The translations under genes and the position numbers were made by a program. Below are positions 43,884 through 54,035 of a stretch of 64,000 bases of DNA, piece after piece. Every line of letters starts with the position of its first letter. Position 1 is the stretch's first letter. Origin of the DNA: Pseudonocardia kujensis (GTDB taxonomy: Bacteria; Actinomycetota; Actinomycetes; Mycobacteriales; Pseudonocardiaceae). The stretch is from positions 124,001-188,000 of the forward strand of contig NZ_JAJSOK010000002.1 in NCBI RefSeq assembly GCF_021283305.1, written 5' to 3'. Below the pieces are notes generated by a model. That model had not been told where the DNA came from and ran no database searches. It worked only from the letters and a program-made list of their open reading frames with translations.

Positions 43884-45884
43884 CTACTTGTCGAAGATCT
43901 CCTCGGACCACGTCTGCCCGCTGGTCAGCCAGGCCAGCGCGTCCGTGTAGCGGGTGCGCAGCAGCGGCCAGCGGCGGGCGACCTCGCGGTGGAGCTCGAA
44001 GGACTCCTTCACCATCCGCCGGAACAGCTCGGGGTCCCGCCGCCGGAAGGTCACCCCACGGCCGTCGGGCGTCGACACGGTGGCGGAGTCGAGCCCGGCC
44101 AGCACGAACCACTGGGCCTGCTTCCACGGCACGTTGCGCTGCGGCACCTCGCCGTGCGCCGGGTTCGGCGACTTGAGGTTGCGCAGCACCCCCTTCGCGA
44201 GGCCGAGGCCGACCTTGACCTTGCCGACCGGCGGCTCCGGGAACAGCTGGGCGCCGAGCGCGTCGAGGCGCGACAGCGGCACCTCGGTCGCGGACTGCAG
44301 GGGGCGACCGTCGTCGTACTCCGCGCGCTCGGCCCGGATCTCGCCGAGCACCACCGGGAGCTTCGCGAACAGCGCCTCCGGGCCCGCGAGGAAGTCCTTC
44401 AGTCCCTTGATCTGCAGCGCGACGGCCGAGTACTCCATCAGCATCAGGTGCCGCAGGGTGCGCTTGAACGACTCCTGGAGCAGCGCCTTCGGCGAGTCCG
44501 GGCCGTGCAGCGCGGCGGCGACGTACCGGTTGCGGTAGTGGAAGTACGCCTGCCAGTCGCTGGAGTCGTCCTTCTCGATGAAGGACATGTGCCAGATCGC
44601 GATGCCCGGCACGGTCGCCGTGCGGTAGCCGCGGCCGCGGGCACGCAGGCCGTACTCCGCGTCGTCCCACTTGATGAACAGCGGGAGCGGCAGGCCCAGG
44701 TCCTCGGCGACGACACGCGGGATCAGGCACATCCACCAGGCGTTGTAGTCGACGTCGACGCGGCGGTGCAGCCACGGGGTCCGGCGCAGCGTCTGCTCGG
44801 CCAGGTCGTGGTGGGGGTGGGTGTCCGGCGCGACCCGCCACAGGAACTGGTTGCGGTCGACGACCTCGCCCATGGTCGACAGCTGCGAACGCGCCTGCAG
44901 GGACAGCATCTGCCCGCCGACCAGCATCGGCTCGCGGGAGAACCGGGAGAAGGCGACGGCCCGCAGGATCGAGTCCGGCTCGAGCAGGATGTCGTCGTCC
45001 ATGAAGAGGATCTGCTCGCAGTCGGTCGACCCGAGCGCCTCGTACATGACCCGCGCATAACCGCCCGACCCGCCGAGGTTCGGCTGGTCGACGATCCGCA
45101 GCCGCTCGCCGAGCACGGCCGCGGCCTGCTCGTAGCCGGCCTGGTCGCGGACCTTCTGCGTGCCCTGGTCGGGCAGGATCACCGCGGTCACGGCCGCGAG
45201 CACGGCCGGGTCCTCGCCGATCGCCGTGAGGGTCGCGACGCAGTCCGCCGGCCGGTTGAAGGTCGGCATGCCGATGGTCACGGCCGCGCGGCCCGGGGCC
45301 GCGGTCGGCGCGTGCCAGCCGCCCTCGTGCAGGACGAGCTCGCCGTCGTCCGTGGTGAGGTCGAACCAGTACCAGCCGCCGTCCTCGAAGGGACGCAGGT
45401 CCAGTGCCAGCTCCAGCTCCTGCCGGCCCTCGACGCGCTGCCCGATGACGTAGATGTGCGAGCCGTCGGCCTTCGACCGGTAGACGTCGACCCGGCCCGA
45501 CCCCTCCAGCGCCAGCCGCAGCCGGATGTCGGTGAGGGTCGACCAGGCCCGCCAGTAGCCCGCGGCGAAGCCGTTGAAGTACGCCCCGAAGGACACCTCG
45601 CTCTGCGCCGGCAGCACGGCCGAGGTCCGGGAGGTGACGCGCAGCGCCCGCCCGGTGCTCGCCGAGACGGTGAGCGTCATCGGCTTCTCCTGCGAGCCCG
45701 GCGCGGGGTCGGTCGGCGCCAGCGCGGTGCCGGTCCGCTCGTCGACGTAGAGCGCGCGCACCGCCAGCGGGTCGGCCGGGCGGGGCAGGATGACACGCTG
45801 CAACAGCGTGTCGGCGGTCCCCCCGCGCGAGGGCACGGAGGCGGGCTTCTCAGCCGAGGTGGTCGTGGGCACAGTGGTCGTCAC
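43884..45884 (-). CDS. glfT2: Galactofuranosyltransferase GlfT2
   Basis: 666 residues. The N-terminal beta-sandwich domain is followed by the GT-A fold with metal motif MDDD (D296-D298) and catalytic motif WDDAEYGLRARG (D407/D408). The His-containing IWHMSFIEKDDSSDWQAY segment is very close to mycobacterial GlfT2 (Rv3808c). It polymerises galactan with alternating beta-(1,5) and beta-(1,6) galactofuranose from UDP-Galf. The first 40 or so residues are Thr/Pro-rich and dispensable-looking. The start is GTG 45884 with a GAGGA ribosome binding site. The neighbouring upstream gene is a CDP-glycerol transferase-like gene. In mycobacteria that place is taken by glf. Confidence 0.93.
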   Translation of the reverse strand: MTTTVPTTTSAEKPASVPSRGGTADTLLQRVILPRPADPLAVRALYVDERTGTALAPTDPAPGSQEKPMTLTVSASTGRALRVTSRTSAVLPAQSEVSFGAYFNGFAAGYWRAWSTLTDIRLRLALEGSGRVDVYRSKADGSHIYVIGQRVEGRQELELALDLRPFEDGGWYWFDLTTDDGELVLHEGGWHAPTAAPGRAAVTIGMPTFNRPADCVATLTAIGEDPAVLAAVTAVILPDQGTQKVRDQAGYEQAAAVLGERLRIVDQPNLGGSGGYARVMYEALGSTDCEQILFMDDDILLEPDSILRAVAFSRFSREPMLVGGQMLSLQARSQLSTMGEVVDRNQFLWRVAPDTHPHHDLAEQTLRRTPWLHRRVDVDYNAWWMCLIPRVVAEDLGLPLPLFIKWDDAEYGLRARGRGYRTATVPGIAIWHMSFIEKDDSSDWQAYFHYRNRYVAAALHGPDSPKALLQESFKRTLRHLMLMEYSAVALQIKGLKDFLAGPEALFAKLPVVLGEIRAERAEYDDGRPLQSATEVPLSRLDALGAQLFPEPPVGKVKVGLGLAKGVLRNLKSPNPAHGEVPQRNVPWKQAQWFVLAGLDSATVSTPDGRGVTFRRRDPELFRRMVKESFELHREVARRWPLLRTRYTDALAWLTSGQTWSEEIFDK

Positions 45885-45940
45885 TCGGTCCTCGGTGTCT
45901 CGCTACCGGCGGGGGCACCGGCGAGGGTAGCCACGCCGCG

Positions 45941-47404
45941 TCACGACGCCGACGACCGGGTACCGGCCGCCTCCCTGGCGATCTCCTCGCGGAGCACGGC
46001 CAGGACCCGCTGGGCGCTGTTTCCCGCGCCGAAGAGCTCGTCCACGTTCCGCCGCTGGACGCGGGACAACGGATCGGGGTGGCCCGAGAGGAACTTGTCC
46101 GCCAGCCGGCGCGCCTCGTCGACGGCGTGCACCGTGTGCACCCCGCGCACGACCCGGCGGCCGATCTCGTTGAACGGGCGATGGCCCTCGCGCTCCAGGA
46201 ACAGCAGCGGCTTCCCGAACAGCTGGTACTCGACCAGCATCGACAGCCCGTCCGTGAGCATGAGGTCGGACGCGGCCAGCGTCGGGCCGTACTCCGTCTC
46301 CGACAGCACCGCGGTGTTGGGCAGGGACGACCACGCCCGCATCCAGTCGTCGAACTCGGTTCGGCTGATCGGGGACTCGGCCGCGTCGGGGAGGGGCAGC
46401 AGGGCCGGGTGCGGCATGAACACGAACTCGGTCCCGGGGCTGCCGGCGGCCCACTCCAGCATCTCCGCCTGCATGAGATGGAAGGCACCGAAGTCCGTCC
46501 AGCCCCGCGCGATCGTGTGGTGGGCCGACCAGACGACCCGCCCCGGACGGCCCGGCCCGTCCCCCGACAGCGGCCACTGCGGCGAGGCGGCCCGTAGCTG
46601 GTCCGCCTTGGGGTGCCCGACGACCCGGAACTGCGCGCCCGCCCGGGCGCCGTCGCGGACCGCCGTCTGCAGCATCAGGTCGTTGGCGCAGAACACCAGC
46701 CAGGCGGACCGGTGGAACGGCGCGTCGACGGCCGTGTTGGGCGTGCGCGGGTCCGGCACGTTGTGGACGATGTTCATCGTCTCGTAGGGGACCAGGCAGG
46801 TCCGGGCGAAGCCGAGGCGCTCGGTCGCGAACTCCTCCGGCACGTCGGCGTCCCACTGGGACTGCCGGAAGATGACGTCCGGCTCGATGGCCTTGACCAT
46901 CTGCAACAGGTCCTGCTCGCCGTCGGCCGCGAGGCGGAGGTGGGGCACCCCGCGGCGGGTGAGCCCATCGTGCACGTCCTGCTCGCCGGAGAAGCCGGCG
47001 GAGCCGCGGAACCGGCGCGGGATCGACGCGACCACCGGCTCGAAGTCCTCGCTGGCCTCCATCGCCTCGACCAGCGGGTGCGTGGCGTCCCAGGAACCGA
47101 GGACGTGCGCGAGGAACAGCACCCGGATCGGGGTGCGGCGCAGGGCCGCGCGGCGGGCGACCAGGTGGATGGAGTCGCGCAGCTCCGCGTGGCGGTCGGG
47201 AGCCCCCTCGACCGTCGAGCCGACCTCGTCGAGCCGCGACCGGACCGCGCCCAGCTCCTCGAGGGTGCGGTGCAGCTCCGCGTCGATCGCGGACAGGTGC
47301 CGGTCGAGCTCCCGCATCTGCACCGGCAGCTCCCGCAGCCGCCGGAACTGCGCCCGGGCACGGCGGGGCAACGCGCGCAGGGCCCGCAGCCGCGCCGCGC
47401 TCAC
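45941..47404 (-). CDS. CDP-glycerol glycerophosphotransferase-like (TagB/TagF-type) protein
   Basis: 487 residues. N-terminal 80 residues: a basic stretch then a predicted coiled coil with a heptad pattern (LSAIDAELHRTLEELGAVRS). The C-terminal 380 residues form a GT-B-like fold. VWSAHHTIARGWTDFG, the FMPHPAL motif and the final TDGLSMLVEYQLFGKPLLFL segment match the donor-side signature of TagB/TagF enzymes. Those enzymes move glycerol-phosphate from CDP-glycerol to wall teichoic acid. No CDP-glycerol synthase (tagD) is seen here, so the donor is unproven. GTG start. It lies 56 bp upstream of glfT2 on the same strand, so a phosphodiester decoration of the galactan is an attractive inference. 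Confidence 0.75.
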   Translation of the reverse strand: MSAARLRALRALPRRARAQFRRLRELPVQMRELDRHLSAIDAELHRTLEELGAVRSRLDEVGSTVEGAPDRHAELRDSIHLVARRAALRRTPIRVLFLAHVLGSWDATHPLVEAMEASEDFEPVVASIPRRFRGSAGFSGEQDVHDGLTRRGVPHLRLAADGEQDLLQMVKAIEPDVIFRQSQWDADVPEEFATERLGFARTCLVPYETMNIVHNVPDPRTPNTAVDAPFHRSAWLVFCANDLMLQTAVRDGARAGAQFRVVGHPKADQLRAASPQWPLSGDGPGRPGRVVWSAHHTIARGWTDFGAFHLMQAEMLEWAAGSPGTEFVFMPHPALLPLPDAAESPISRTEFDDWMRAWSSLPNTAVLSETEYGPTLAASDLMLTDGLSMLVEYQLFGKPLLFLEREGHRPFNEIGRRVVRGVHTVHAVDEARRLADKFLSGHPDPLSRVQRRNVDELFGAGNSAQRVLAVLREEIAREAAGTRSSAS

Positions 47405-47596
47405 CGCGGGTGACCGCTCGGTCGACGGCGGGTGGACGTCCGATGAACCGCCATACGAACGACCGTACGGATCTCGGCCGGTGCCCGCGCGGCCGAGCGG
47501 CCGTCGTCGGGCAACGGCCGCTGACGATCGACGACCGGCCGGCGGACCGGGACGAACCCGGCGCGACCTGACTCGTCAGTCACAACTACACAGCTC

Positions 47597-47630
47597 AAAC
47601 TGGACAGTTTCGGCTGTCGAGTTCTACCGT
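47597..47630 (+). promoter_or_regulatory. Promoter of the MarR-MFS operon with an overlapping operator
   Basis: -35 TGGACA (47601-47606), 18-base spacer, -10 TACCGT (47625-47630), then 7 bases to the ATG at 47638, so the transcript is leaderless. A perfect palindrome, AAACTG-GA-CAGTTT (47597-47610), covers the -35 box, the expected place for a MarR autorepressor site. A second palindrome, TGACT-CGTC-AGTCA, lies upstream at 47569-47582. Confidence 0.65.
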
Positions 47631-47637
47631 CGACGAC

Positions 47638-48078
47638 ATGGACGAGATCTCGGAGTCGGCACTGCGGGCCTCGCAGGACGTGCGGACCGTCGTCGGACGG
47701 CTGCGCCGGAGGCTGCGCGAGGTCGCGTCCGAGGGTGCGGGGCTGACGCCGTCGCAGACGGCCGTGTTCACCCGGCTCGCCAAGGAGGGGGACTCGTCCG
47801 CGAGCGTGCTCGCCGCCGCCGAGGGCGTCCGGCCGCAGTCGATGGCCACCATCCTCGCCGCGCTCGACGGGCACGGACTCATCGAGCGCCGCCCCGACCC
47901 CGAGGACGGGCGCCGGCAGCTGATCACACTGTCGGCCGCGGGGCGCGAGCGCGCGGCCGGCGACCGGGCGGCGCGCGTCGAATGGCTCGCCCGGCGCCTG
48001 CAGGAGGACTTCACGGAGCGGGAGCGGCAGACGCTGATCGAGGCGGCAGCCCTCCTGGAGAGGCTGGTGGAACGGTGA
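47638..48078 (+). CDS. MarR-family transcriptional regulator
   Basis: 146 residues. The winged-helix core has SVLAAAEGVRPQSMATILAAL as recognition region and HGLIERRPDPEDGRRQLITL as the wing with its conserved Asp-Arg pair. It is translationally coupled to the downstream MFS exporter gene (4-bp overlap) and carries a palindrome over its own -35 box. That arrangement is typical of an autoregulated multidrug-efflux repressor that is released by the exporter's substrate. Confidence 0.9.
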   Translation: MDEISESALRASQDVRTVVGRLRRRLREVASEGAGLTPSQTAVFTRLAKEGDSSASVLAAAEGVRPQSMATILAALDGHGLIERRPDPEDGRRQLITLSAAGRERAAGDRAARVEWLARRLQEDFTERERQTLIEAAALLERLVER

Positions 48079-49457
48079 GTGCCCTGGTCGAACGGCTGCG
48101 CCGGCGCGACGACGGGGCCTTCGACCGCCGGCTGATCACCCCGATGATCCTCGGCGCGGTCCTCAACCCGATCAACTCGTCGATGGTCGCGGTCGCGTTG
48201 GTGCCGATCGGGATCGCGTTCGGCGCGCCCCCGGCCCAGACGGCGTGGCTGGTCTCCGGGCTCTACCTCGCGACGGCGATCGGCCAGCCCGTCGTCGGCA
48301 GGCTGGTCGACACCTACGGGCCGCGGCCGCTGTTCCTCGCCGGGACCACGCTCGTCGGGCTCGCCGGGCTGCTCGGCGCGCTCTCGCCGCAGCTCTGGGT
48401 GCTGGTGCTGGCCCGGGTGCTGCTCGGGTTCGGGACCTGCGCCGGCTACCCGGCCGCGATGTACCTGATCCGCAGCGAGTCCCGGCGCACCGGGCTGGCG
48501 AGCCCGGCCGGCATCCTCACCGTGCTGTCCGTCTCCACCCAGACGATCTCGGTCGTCGGGCCGACACTGGGCGGGCTGCTGATCGGCGCGGGCGGTTGGC
48601 GGGCGGTGTTCGCCGTGAACGTTCCGCTTGCGGTCGTGGCCTTCGTCCTGGGGGCGAGGCGCCTGCCCCGCACCCCGCGGACGGGACCGGCGCCCCGGAT
48701 CGACGTGGCGGGGATCGTGCTGTTCGCGGCCACGCTCGTCGCTGTGCTCCTGTTCCTCATGGAGCCGGCGCGCTGGTGGCTCCTGCCGGTCGCGGTCGCG
48801 GCCGGAGCGGGGTTCGCCGCGCGCGAGCTCCGGACCGCCGATCCGTTCCTCGACCTGCGCATCTTCGGCGGCAACGGCCCGCTGCTCGCGACGTACGGGC
48901 GGACGCTGCTGAGCTACGTCGTCGCCTACGCCTTCCTCTACGGCTACACCCAGTGGCTCGAGGAGGGCCGCGGGCTGTCGGCCTCGGTCGCCGGGCTGAT
49001 GCTGCTGCCGATGTCCGTCACGGCCGTCGCGGTCTCCGCGCTCACCGGCCGGCGACCCGAGGTGCGCGGCAAGCTGCTGGTCGGGGCCGCGGCGCAGGTC
49101 CTGGCCTGTGCGGCGCTGCTGACCTTCGGTGGCGCCACGCCGCTCTGGCTGATCGTCGGCCTCGCGATCCTCGTCGGGATCCCGCAGGGCCTGGTCAGCC
49201 TGGCCAACCAGAACGCCCTCTACCACCAGGCCGACCCCGAGCGGACCGGCGCCTCGGCCGGCCTGCTGCGGACCTTCGGCTACCTCGGCGCGATCGTCGC
49301 CTCGGTCGGCAACGGCGCCTTCCTCGCCGACCGGGCCGACACGCCAGGCCTGCACCACCTCGCGGCATTCCTGCTGGTCGTGGCGTGTGCGTTCCTCGCG
49401 GTCACCCTCGCCGACCGCTCACTGCGCCGGATCGGCGCGACCACCGGAAAGGACTGA
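48075..49457 (+). CDS. MFS drug exporter, DHA2/EmrB-like
   Basis: 460 residues, about 12-14 hydrophobic helices. Motif A-like GRLVDTYGPRPLFLAG and the motif C region with GPTLGGLLIGAGGWRAVFAVNVP mark it as a proton-driven drug exporter of the DHA2 group. It starts at GTG 48075, overlapping the MarR gene, and is followed 2 bp later by an isochorismatase-fold gene. The substrate is unknown. Confidence 0.87.
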   Translation: MSALVERLRRRDDGAFDRRLITPMILGAVLNPINSSMVAVALVPIGIAFGAPPAQTAWLVSGLYLATAIGQPVVGRLVDTYGPRPLFLAGTTLVGLAGLLGALSPQLWVLVLARVLLGFGTCAGYPAAMYLIRSESRRTGLASPAGILTVLSVSTQTISVVGPTLGGLLIGAGGWRAVFAVNVPLAVVAFVLGARRLPRTPRTGPAPRIDVAGIVLFAATLVAVLLFLMEPARWWLLPVAVAAGAGFAARELRTADPFLDLRIFGGNGPLLATYGRTLLSYVVAYAFLYGYTQWLEEGRGLSASVAGLMLLPMSVTAVAVSALTGRRPEVRGKLLVGAAAQVLACAALLTFGGATPLWLIVGLAILVGIPQGLVSLANQNALYHQADPERTGASAGLLRTFGYLGAIVASVGNGAFLADRADTPGLHHLAAFLLVVACAFLAVTLADRSLRRIGATTGKD

Positions 49458-49459
49458 CC

Positions 49460-50035
49460 ATGGCCCTCACCGCGCTCGACCGCACGTCGGCACTCGTCGC
49501 GATCGACCTGCAGAACGGGATCGTCGGGGTGTCGACGCAACCCCACGGCGCCACCGAGGTGGTGGCGCGGACCGCCCGCCTCGCCGAGGCCTTCCGGGCG
49601 GCCGGCCGCCCGGTGGTGCTGGTGCGGGTCTCGCTCCGCCCGGACGGGTCGGACACCACTCCCGGCCGGACCGAGGTGGGACGCCTCCTCCGGACCCCAC
49701 CCACGGGTTGGGACGAGATCGCGCCGGAGCTCGCGGGACACCCGGCGGACGTCGTGGTGACCAAGCGGAACTGGGGCGCCTTCCACGGCACCGACCTCGA
49801 CCTGCAGCTGCGCCGGCGCGGGATCACCCAGATCGTGCTCACCGGGATCGCGACCAGCGCGGGCGTCGAGTCCACCGCCCGGGCGGCCCACGAGCACGGC
49901 TACCACGTCACCACGGTCACGGACGCGATGGCCGACCGGGACGCCGACCTGCACCGGCACTCCGTCGAGCGGATCTTCCCGCGCCTCGGCGAGACCGCCA
50001 CGACGGACGAGGTCCTCGCGCGGCTCGCCGGCTGA
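49460..50035 (+). CDS. Isochorismatase-fold protein lacking the catalytic cysteine
   Basis: 191 residues, complete isochorismatase/cysteine hydrolase fold. The Asp (D16 in AIDLQNG) and Lys (K102 in VVTKRNWGAF) of the usual triad are present. The cysteine position in GIATSAGVESTARAA is Gly135. A subgroup with TS-GVEST at this place is known, so this is a lineage feature and not a damaged gene. Its chemistry may rely on other residues or be lost. It is the last gene of the MarR-MFS cassette, starting 2 bp after the exporter stop. Confidence 0.85.
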   Translation: MALTALDRTSALVAIDLQNGIVGVSTQPHGATEVVARTARLAEAFRAAGRPVVLVRVSLRPDGSDTTPGRTEVGRLLRTPPTGWDEIAPELAGHPADVVVTKRNWGAFHGTDLDLQLRRRGITQIVLTGIATSAGVESTARAAHEHGYHVTTVTDAMADRDADLHRHSVERIFPRLGETATTDEVLARLAG

Positions 50036-50044
50036 GTGCGGGGC

Positions 50045-51316
<1,272 letters not shown>

Positions 51317-51370
51317 TCAGGGCAGTATTGCCGAGCGGTCGCGGGGAAGGAACGGTGTGAGGCTGTACAG

Positions 51371-53347
51371 GTGGCTGTCGAGGAGGCCGCGGTGACGGCC
51401 CTCCTCGTCACGACGCTGGCGTGGCTGTTCGGGCCGGGTCTCGCGCTGGGGCTCGCGCTGCGGCTCCGCGGGTGGCTGTTGGCCTCTGCCGCCCCCCTGC
51501 TGACCCTCGGCCTCCTCGCCGTCGCAACTCCCGTCCTCCCGATTGCCCACATCGCCTGGACTCCGATCGCAGTACTGCTGGTGACCCTCGTGGCAACCGG
51601 GCTCACGACCCTAGCCACCCGGGCGTGGACGCCGACTCCCCCGAAAGGCGGCCCTGGGGGCGCGCCGTGGAGTCGCTACCACCATGGCGCAATCGTGATC
51701 GCGCTGATAGGCGCCGGATTGCTCGGCGTCGTGGTCGTCTCGCGGGCAACGGGCGGTCTGCAGGTGGTCAACCAGACCTGGGATGCCTTCTACCATGCCG
51801 GAGCTATCCGCCACATCTCCGAGACAGGGGATCCGCGGCCGGCGTCACTAGCCGCGGTGGCGGCACCCCACTCGCAGACCTACTTCGCGCCTGACACCTA
51901 CCATGTCGCGGGCGCCCTCATCCTGAGCTCGACCGGCGCAAGCATTCCCGAGGTCGTCAACGCGATCGCGGCACTGCTGCCGTTCGTCTTCGGTGTCGGG
52001 TGTGTCGGCGTCTTCCGCGTCCTGACGGGACGCCCTGCACACGCGTTATGTGCGGCCGCAGGTTCGGCTTCGCTGGCGTCGGTGCCGTACCAGATGACTG
52101 GTTACGGCGCCCTCCTTCCCTACGGCCTTGCCGTCGTCCTGTTCCCGGGGTTCCTGGCGTTGCTCGGCAGCTTCCTCGGAGCGCCCACGTGGTGGCGCGG
52201 TATCGCGAGCGGACTCGGTGCCGCAGCCCTCCTAAACACTCACCCCCAAGTGGCGGTGCCTGCGGCTCTCGTCGGCTTCCTGATGCTCGTCCGACAACTG
52301 GTCATTCGACGCGAAGCCCGCCTCGCGCTGCTCGGCGGCACGGTTGTCCTCATCACGGTGGCCGCAGCAGCGTCGTTCCAGGTGATCGTCTCTCTTCTTC
52401 CCTCGACAGCGAGCGGCACTGCGGCCGCGATCGATTGGCCGGCCTACACGACGCCGGGCGGCGCCATTCGCGACCTGCTCCTCTTCAACGCCACGGGATT
52501 GCGGCAGGTGGCCTTCGCCCCGCTCTTGGCTGTCGGTGTCCTTGCGGTGTTCGCCGCACCGACGTTGCGGGTTCTGCTTCCTGTGCTCGCGACGGCGGCA
52601 GTGGTCGTCTGGCTCTATGTGCTCGCCGGTGCCTACGACACCGACCTCTCGCTCCTGGTGACATCGCTGTGGTGGAACGACCGGCACCGGCTGGGGACCG
52701 CGTTCACAGTGCTCGCCTACCTCCTCGCCGTCGTCGGCGCGGTGGCGCTGCGGGACCTCGTCGCCTCGGCCCTGAGGCGCGGCCCGCTTCGGCGGGCTCT
52801 CGCGGGGCGTAAACCTCGGCTGATGCCCGTTGCGCTGCTGTCCGCCGGTCTACTGCTCGGCGCGGTGGTCACGCACGGCGGCTACCATCGGACGACCGAG
52901 GCGACCGTCGCCAAGGCCTACGGTGCCGGCCCGACTCTGTCTCCCACTGAGCGGCTCGGCGTCGACCAGGCCTCGGCTTGGGTGCGAGCGGACGGCGGGG
53001 GCGCAGTCATGAACGACCCTCACGACGGCTGTGGCTGGGCCTACGCGCTCGACGGAACGGACGTGGTGTTCCCGACCCCACTTACCGGACCGTTCGACTG
53101 GGGCGACCAGGGGTACGACCGCGAGGCGCTGTTCGAGCGTTTCGACACCCTTGACTGGGACCCGACCGTCCGTTCTGCGGCGGAAGGCCTTGACGTTCGC
53201 TGGGTCATGCTTTGCCAGGGTTTCATCCGTGGTGACGCACAGAGGCGAGCGCCCGGACTCGTCCACGTGGCCGACATGCACTCGGCTCGCCTTGTCTACT
53301 CCAACTCCGAGGTGCAGCTCTACAAGCTGCAGGAGGCGACGGACTGA
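51371..53347 (+). CDS. DUF6541-like polytopic membrane protein
   Basis: 658 residues, roughly 13-14 transmembrane helices, a large periplasmic loop after the fourth helix (QVVNQTWDAFYHAGAIRHIS) and a soluble C-terminal domain of about 140 residues. The loop-core-tail plan resembles GT-C glycosyltransferases and the actinobacterial DUF6541 family. The Asp in TWDAFYH could be the catalytic acid. The function is not established. It may put a sugar on arabinogalactan or a surface polymer. GTG start with a GAGG about 8 bases upstream. Codon 226 is TTA (52046-52048), a rare codon in such GC-rich genomes. It is followed by a methyltransferase gene. Confidence 0.7.
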   Translation: MAVEEAAVTALLVTTLAWLFGPGLALGLALRLRGWLLASAAPLLTLGLLAVATPVLPIAHIAWTPIAVLLVTLVATGLTTLATRAWTPTPPKGGPGGAPWSRYHHGAIVIALIGAGLLGVVVVSRATGGLQVVNQTWDAFYHAGAIRHISETGDPRPASLAAVAAPHSQTYFAPDTYHVAGALILSSTGASIPEVVNAIAALLPFVFGVGCVGVFRVLTGRPAHALCAAAGSASLASVPYQMTGYGALLPYGLAVVLFPGFLALLGSFLGAPTWWRGIASGLGAAALLNTHPQVAVPAALVGFLMLVRQLVIRREARLALLGGTVVLITVAAAASFQVIVSLLPSTASGTAAAIDWPAYTTPGGAIRDLLLFNATGLRQVAFAPLLAVGVLAVFAAPTLRVLLPVLATAAVVVWLYVLAGAYDTDLSLLVTSLWWNDRHRLGTAFTVLAYLLAVVGAVALRDLVASALRRGPLRRALAGRKPRLMPVALLSAGLLLGAVVTHGGYHRTTEATVAKAYGAGPTLSPTERLGVDQASAWVRADGGGAVMNDPHDGCGWAYALDGTDVVFPTPLTGPFDWGDQGYDREALFERFDTLDWDPTVRSAAEGLDVRWVMLCQGFIRGDAQRRAPGLVHVADMHSARLVYSNSEVQLYKLQEATD

Positions 53348-53378
53348 CCTCAGAACGCCCGCCGATAGGGTCCGCCGC

Positions 53379-53969
53379 ATGGGCTACTTCGACTGGCACG
53401 GCGCCCCTGGGTACTTCCGCGACATCACCCGGCACTTCCCAAGCTCCACACGGCTCCTCGATCTCGGGTGCGGCGCGGCTTGGCTCGGCGAGCACTACGA
53501 GGACTACACCGGTCTCGATGCCTCGGGTGATGCGGTCGAAGCGGCTGCCGAACGTGGCATCACGGTGATCCAAGGTAGTGTCGAGGAGCGGCTTCCGTTC
53601 GAGGACGCGACGTTCGACGGTGTCATCGCTAAGGACCTCCTCGAGCACGTCGAACGACCCGGCGAGGTCGTCCGAGAGATCAACCGCGTCCTGCGCCCGG
53701 GCGGGCGGGTGTTCGCCTCTTCCCCGGACGCGCAGAAATGGGTCTGGGACGACTACACCCACGTGCGCCCCTTTACTCGCAAGGGGTTTCGTCGCCTCTT
53801 CACCGACCACGGCCTGAAACCGGTCACGGTCGGTTACGAGTCGGTCATGCCTGGAACCTCTGTCATTGCAGCCCGCCTGCCCTCGCACCGACGACCACTG
53901 CCGTTGCGTGTCGCGGCCTGGCTTCCGGTCGTGCGCCGCAATGTCTGGATCCTGGCCGAGCGTGGCTGA
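53379..53969 (+). CDS. Class I SAM-dependent methyltransferase (Methyltransf_11 type)
   Basis: 196 residues. Motif I is LLDLGCGAAWLGEHY, motif II an acidic LDASG, motif IV FDGVIAKDLLEHV and post-motif RVLRPGGRVFASSP, all canonical. The last 30 residues are basic and hydrophobic and may touch the membrane. The substrate is unknown, but the glycan context suggests a sugar or lipid acceptor. TAGGGT -10 box ending 7 bases before the ATG (leaderless). Confidence 0.88.
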   Translation: MGYFDWHGAPGYFRDITRHFPSSTRLLDLGCGAAWLGEHYEDYTGLDASGDAVEAAAERGITVIQGSVEERLPFEDATFDGVIAKDLLEHVERPGEVVREINRVLRPGGRVFASSPDAQKWVWDDYTHVRPFTRKGFRRLFTDHGLKPVTVGYESVMPGTSVIAARLPSHRRPLPLRVAAWLPVVRRNVWILAERG

Positions 53970-54035
53970 GGCGCGCTGAGGCGCTCCGAAACCCGACCGG
54001 CGTGCAGCAAGACGACCTCGATCGCCGATGGCCCC

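Noticed and set aside
39560..44176. A 1538-codon + strand open frame
   Set aside because: It is an off-frame shadow of the second emb gene and the GlfT2-like gene: Arg/Ala-rich, with no motif.
51371..53347. Candidate AftA
   Set aside because: Length is similar, but the loop and C-terminal domain do not show AftA features that I can recall. DUF6541-like is the safer label.
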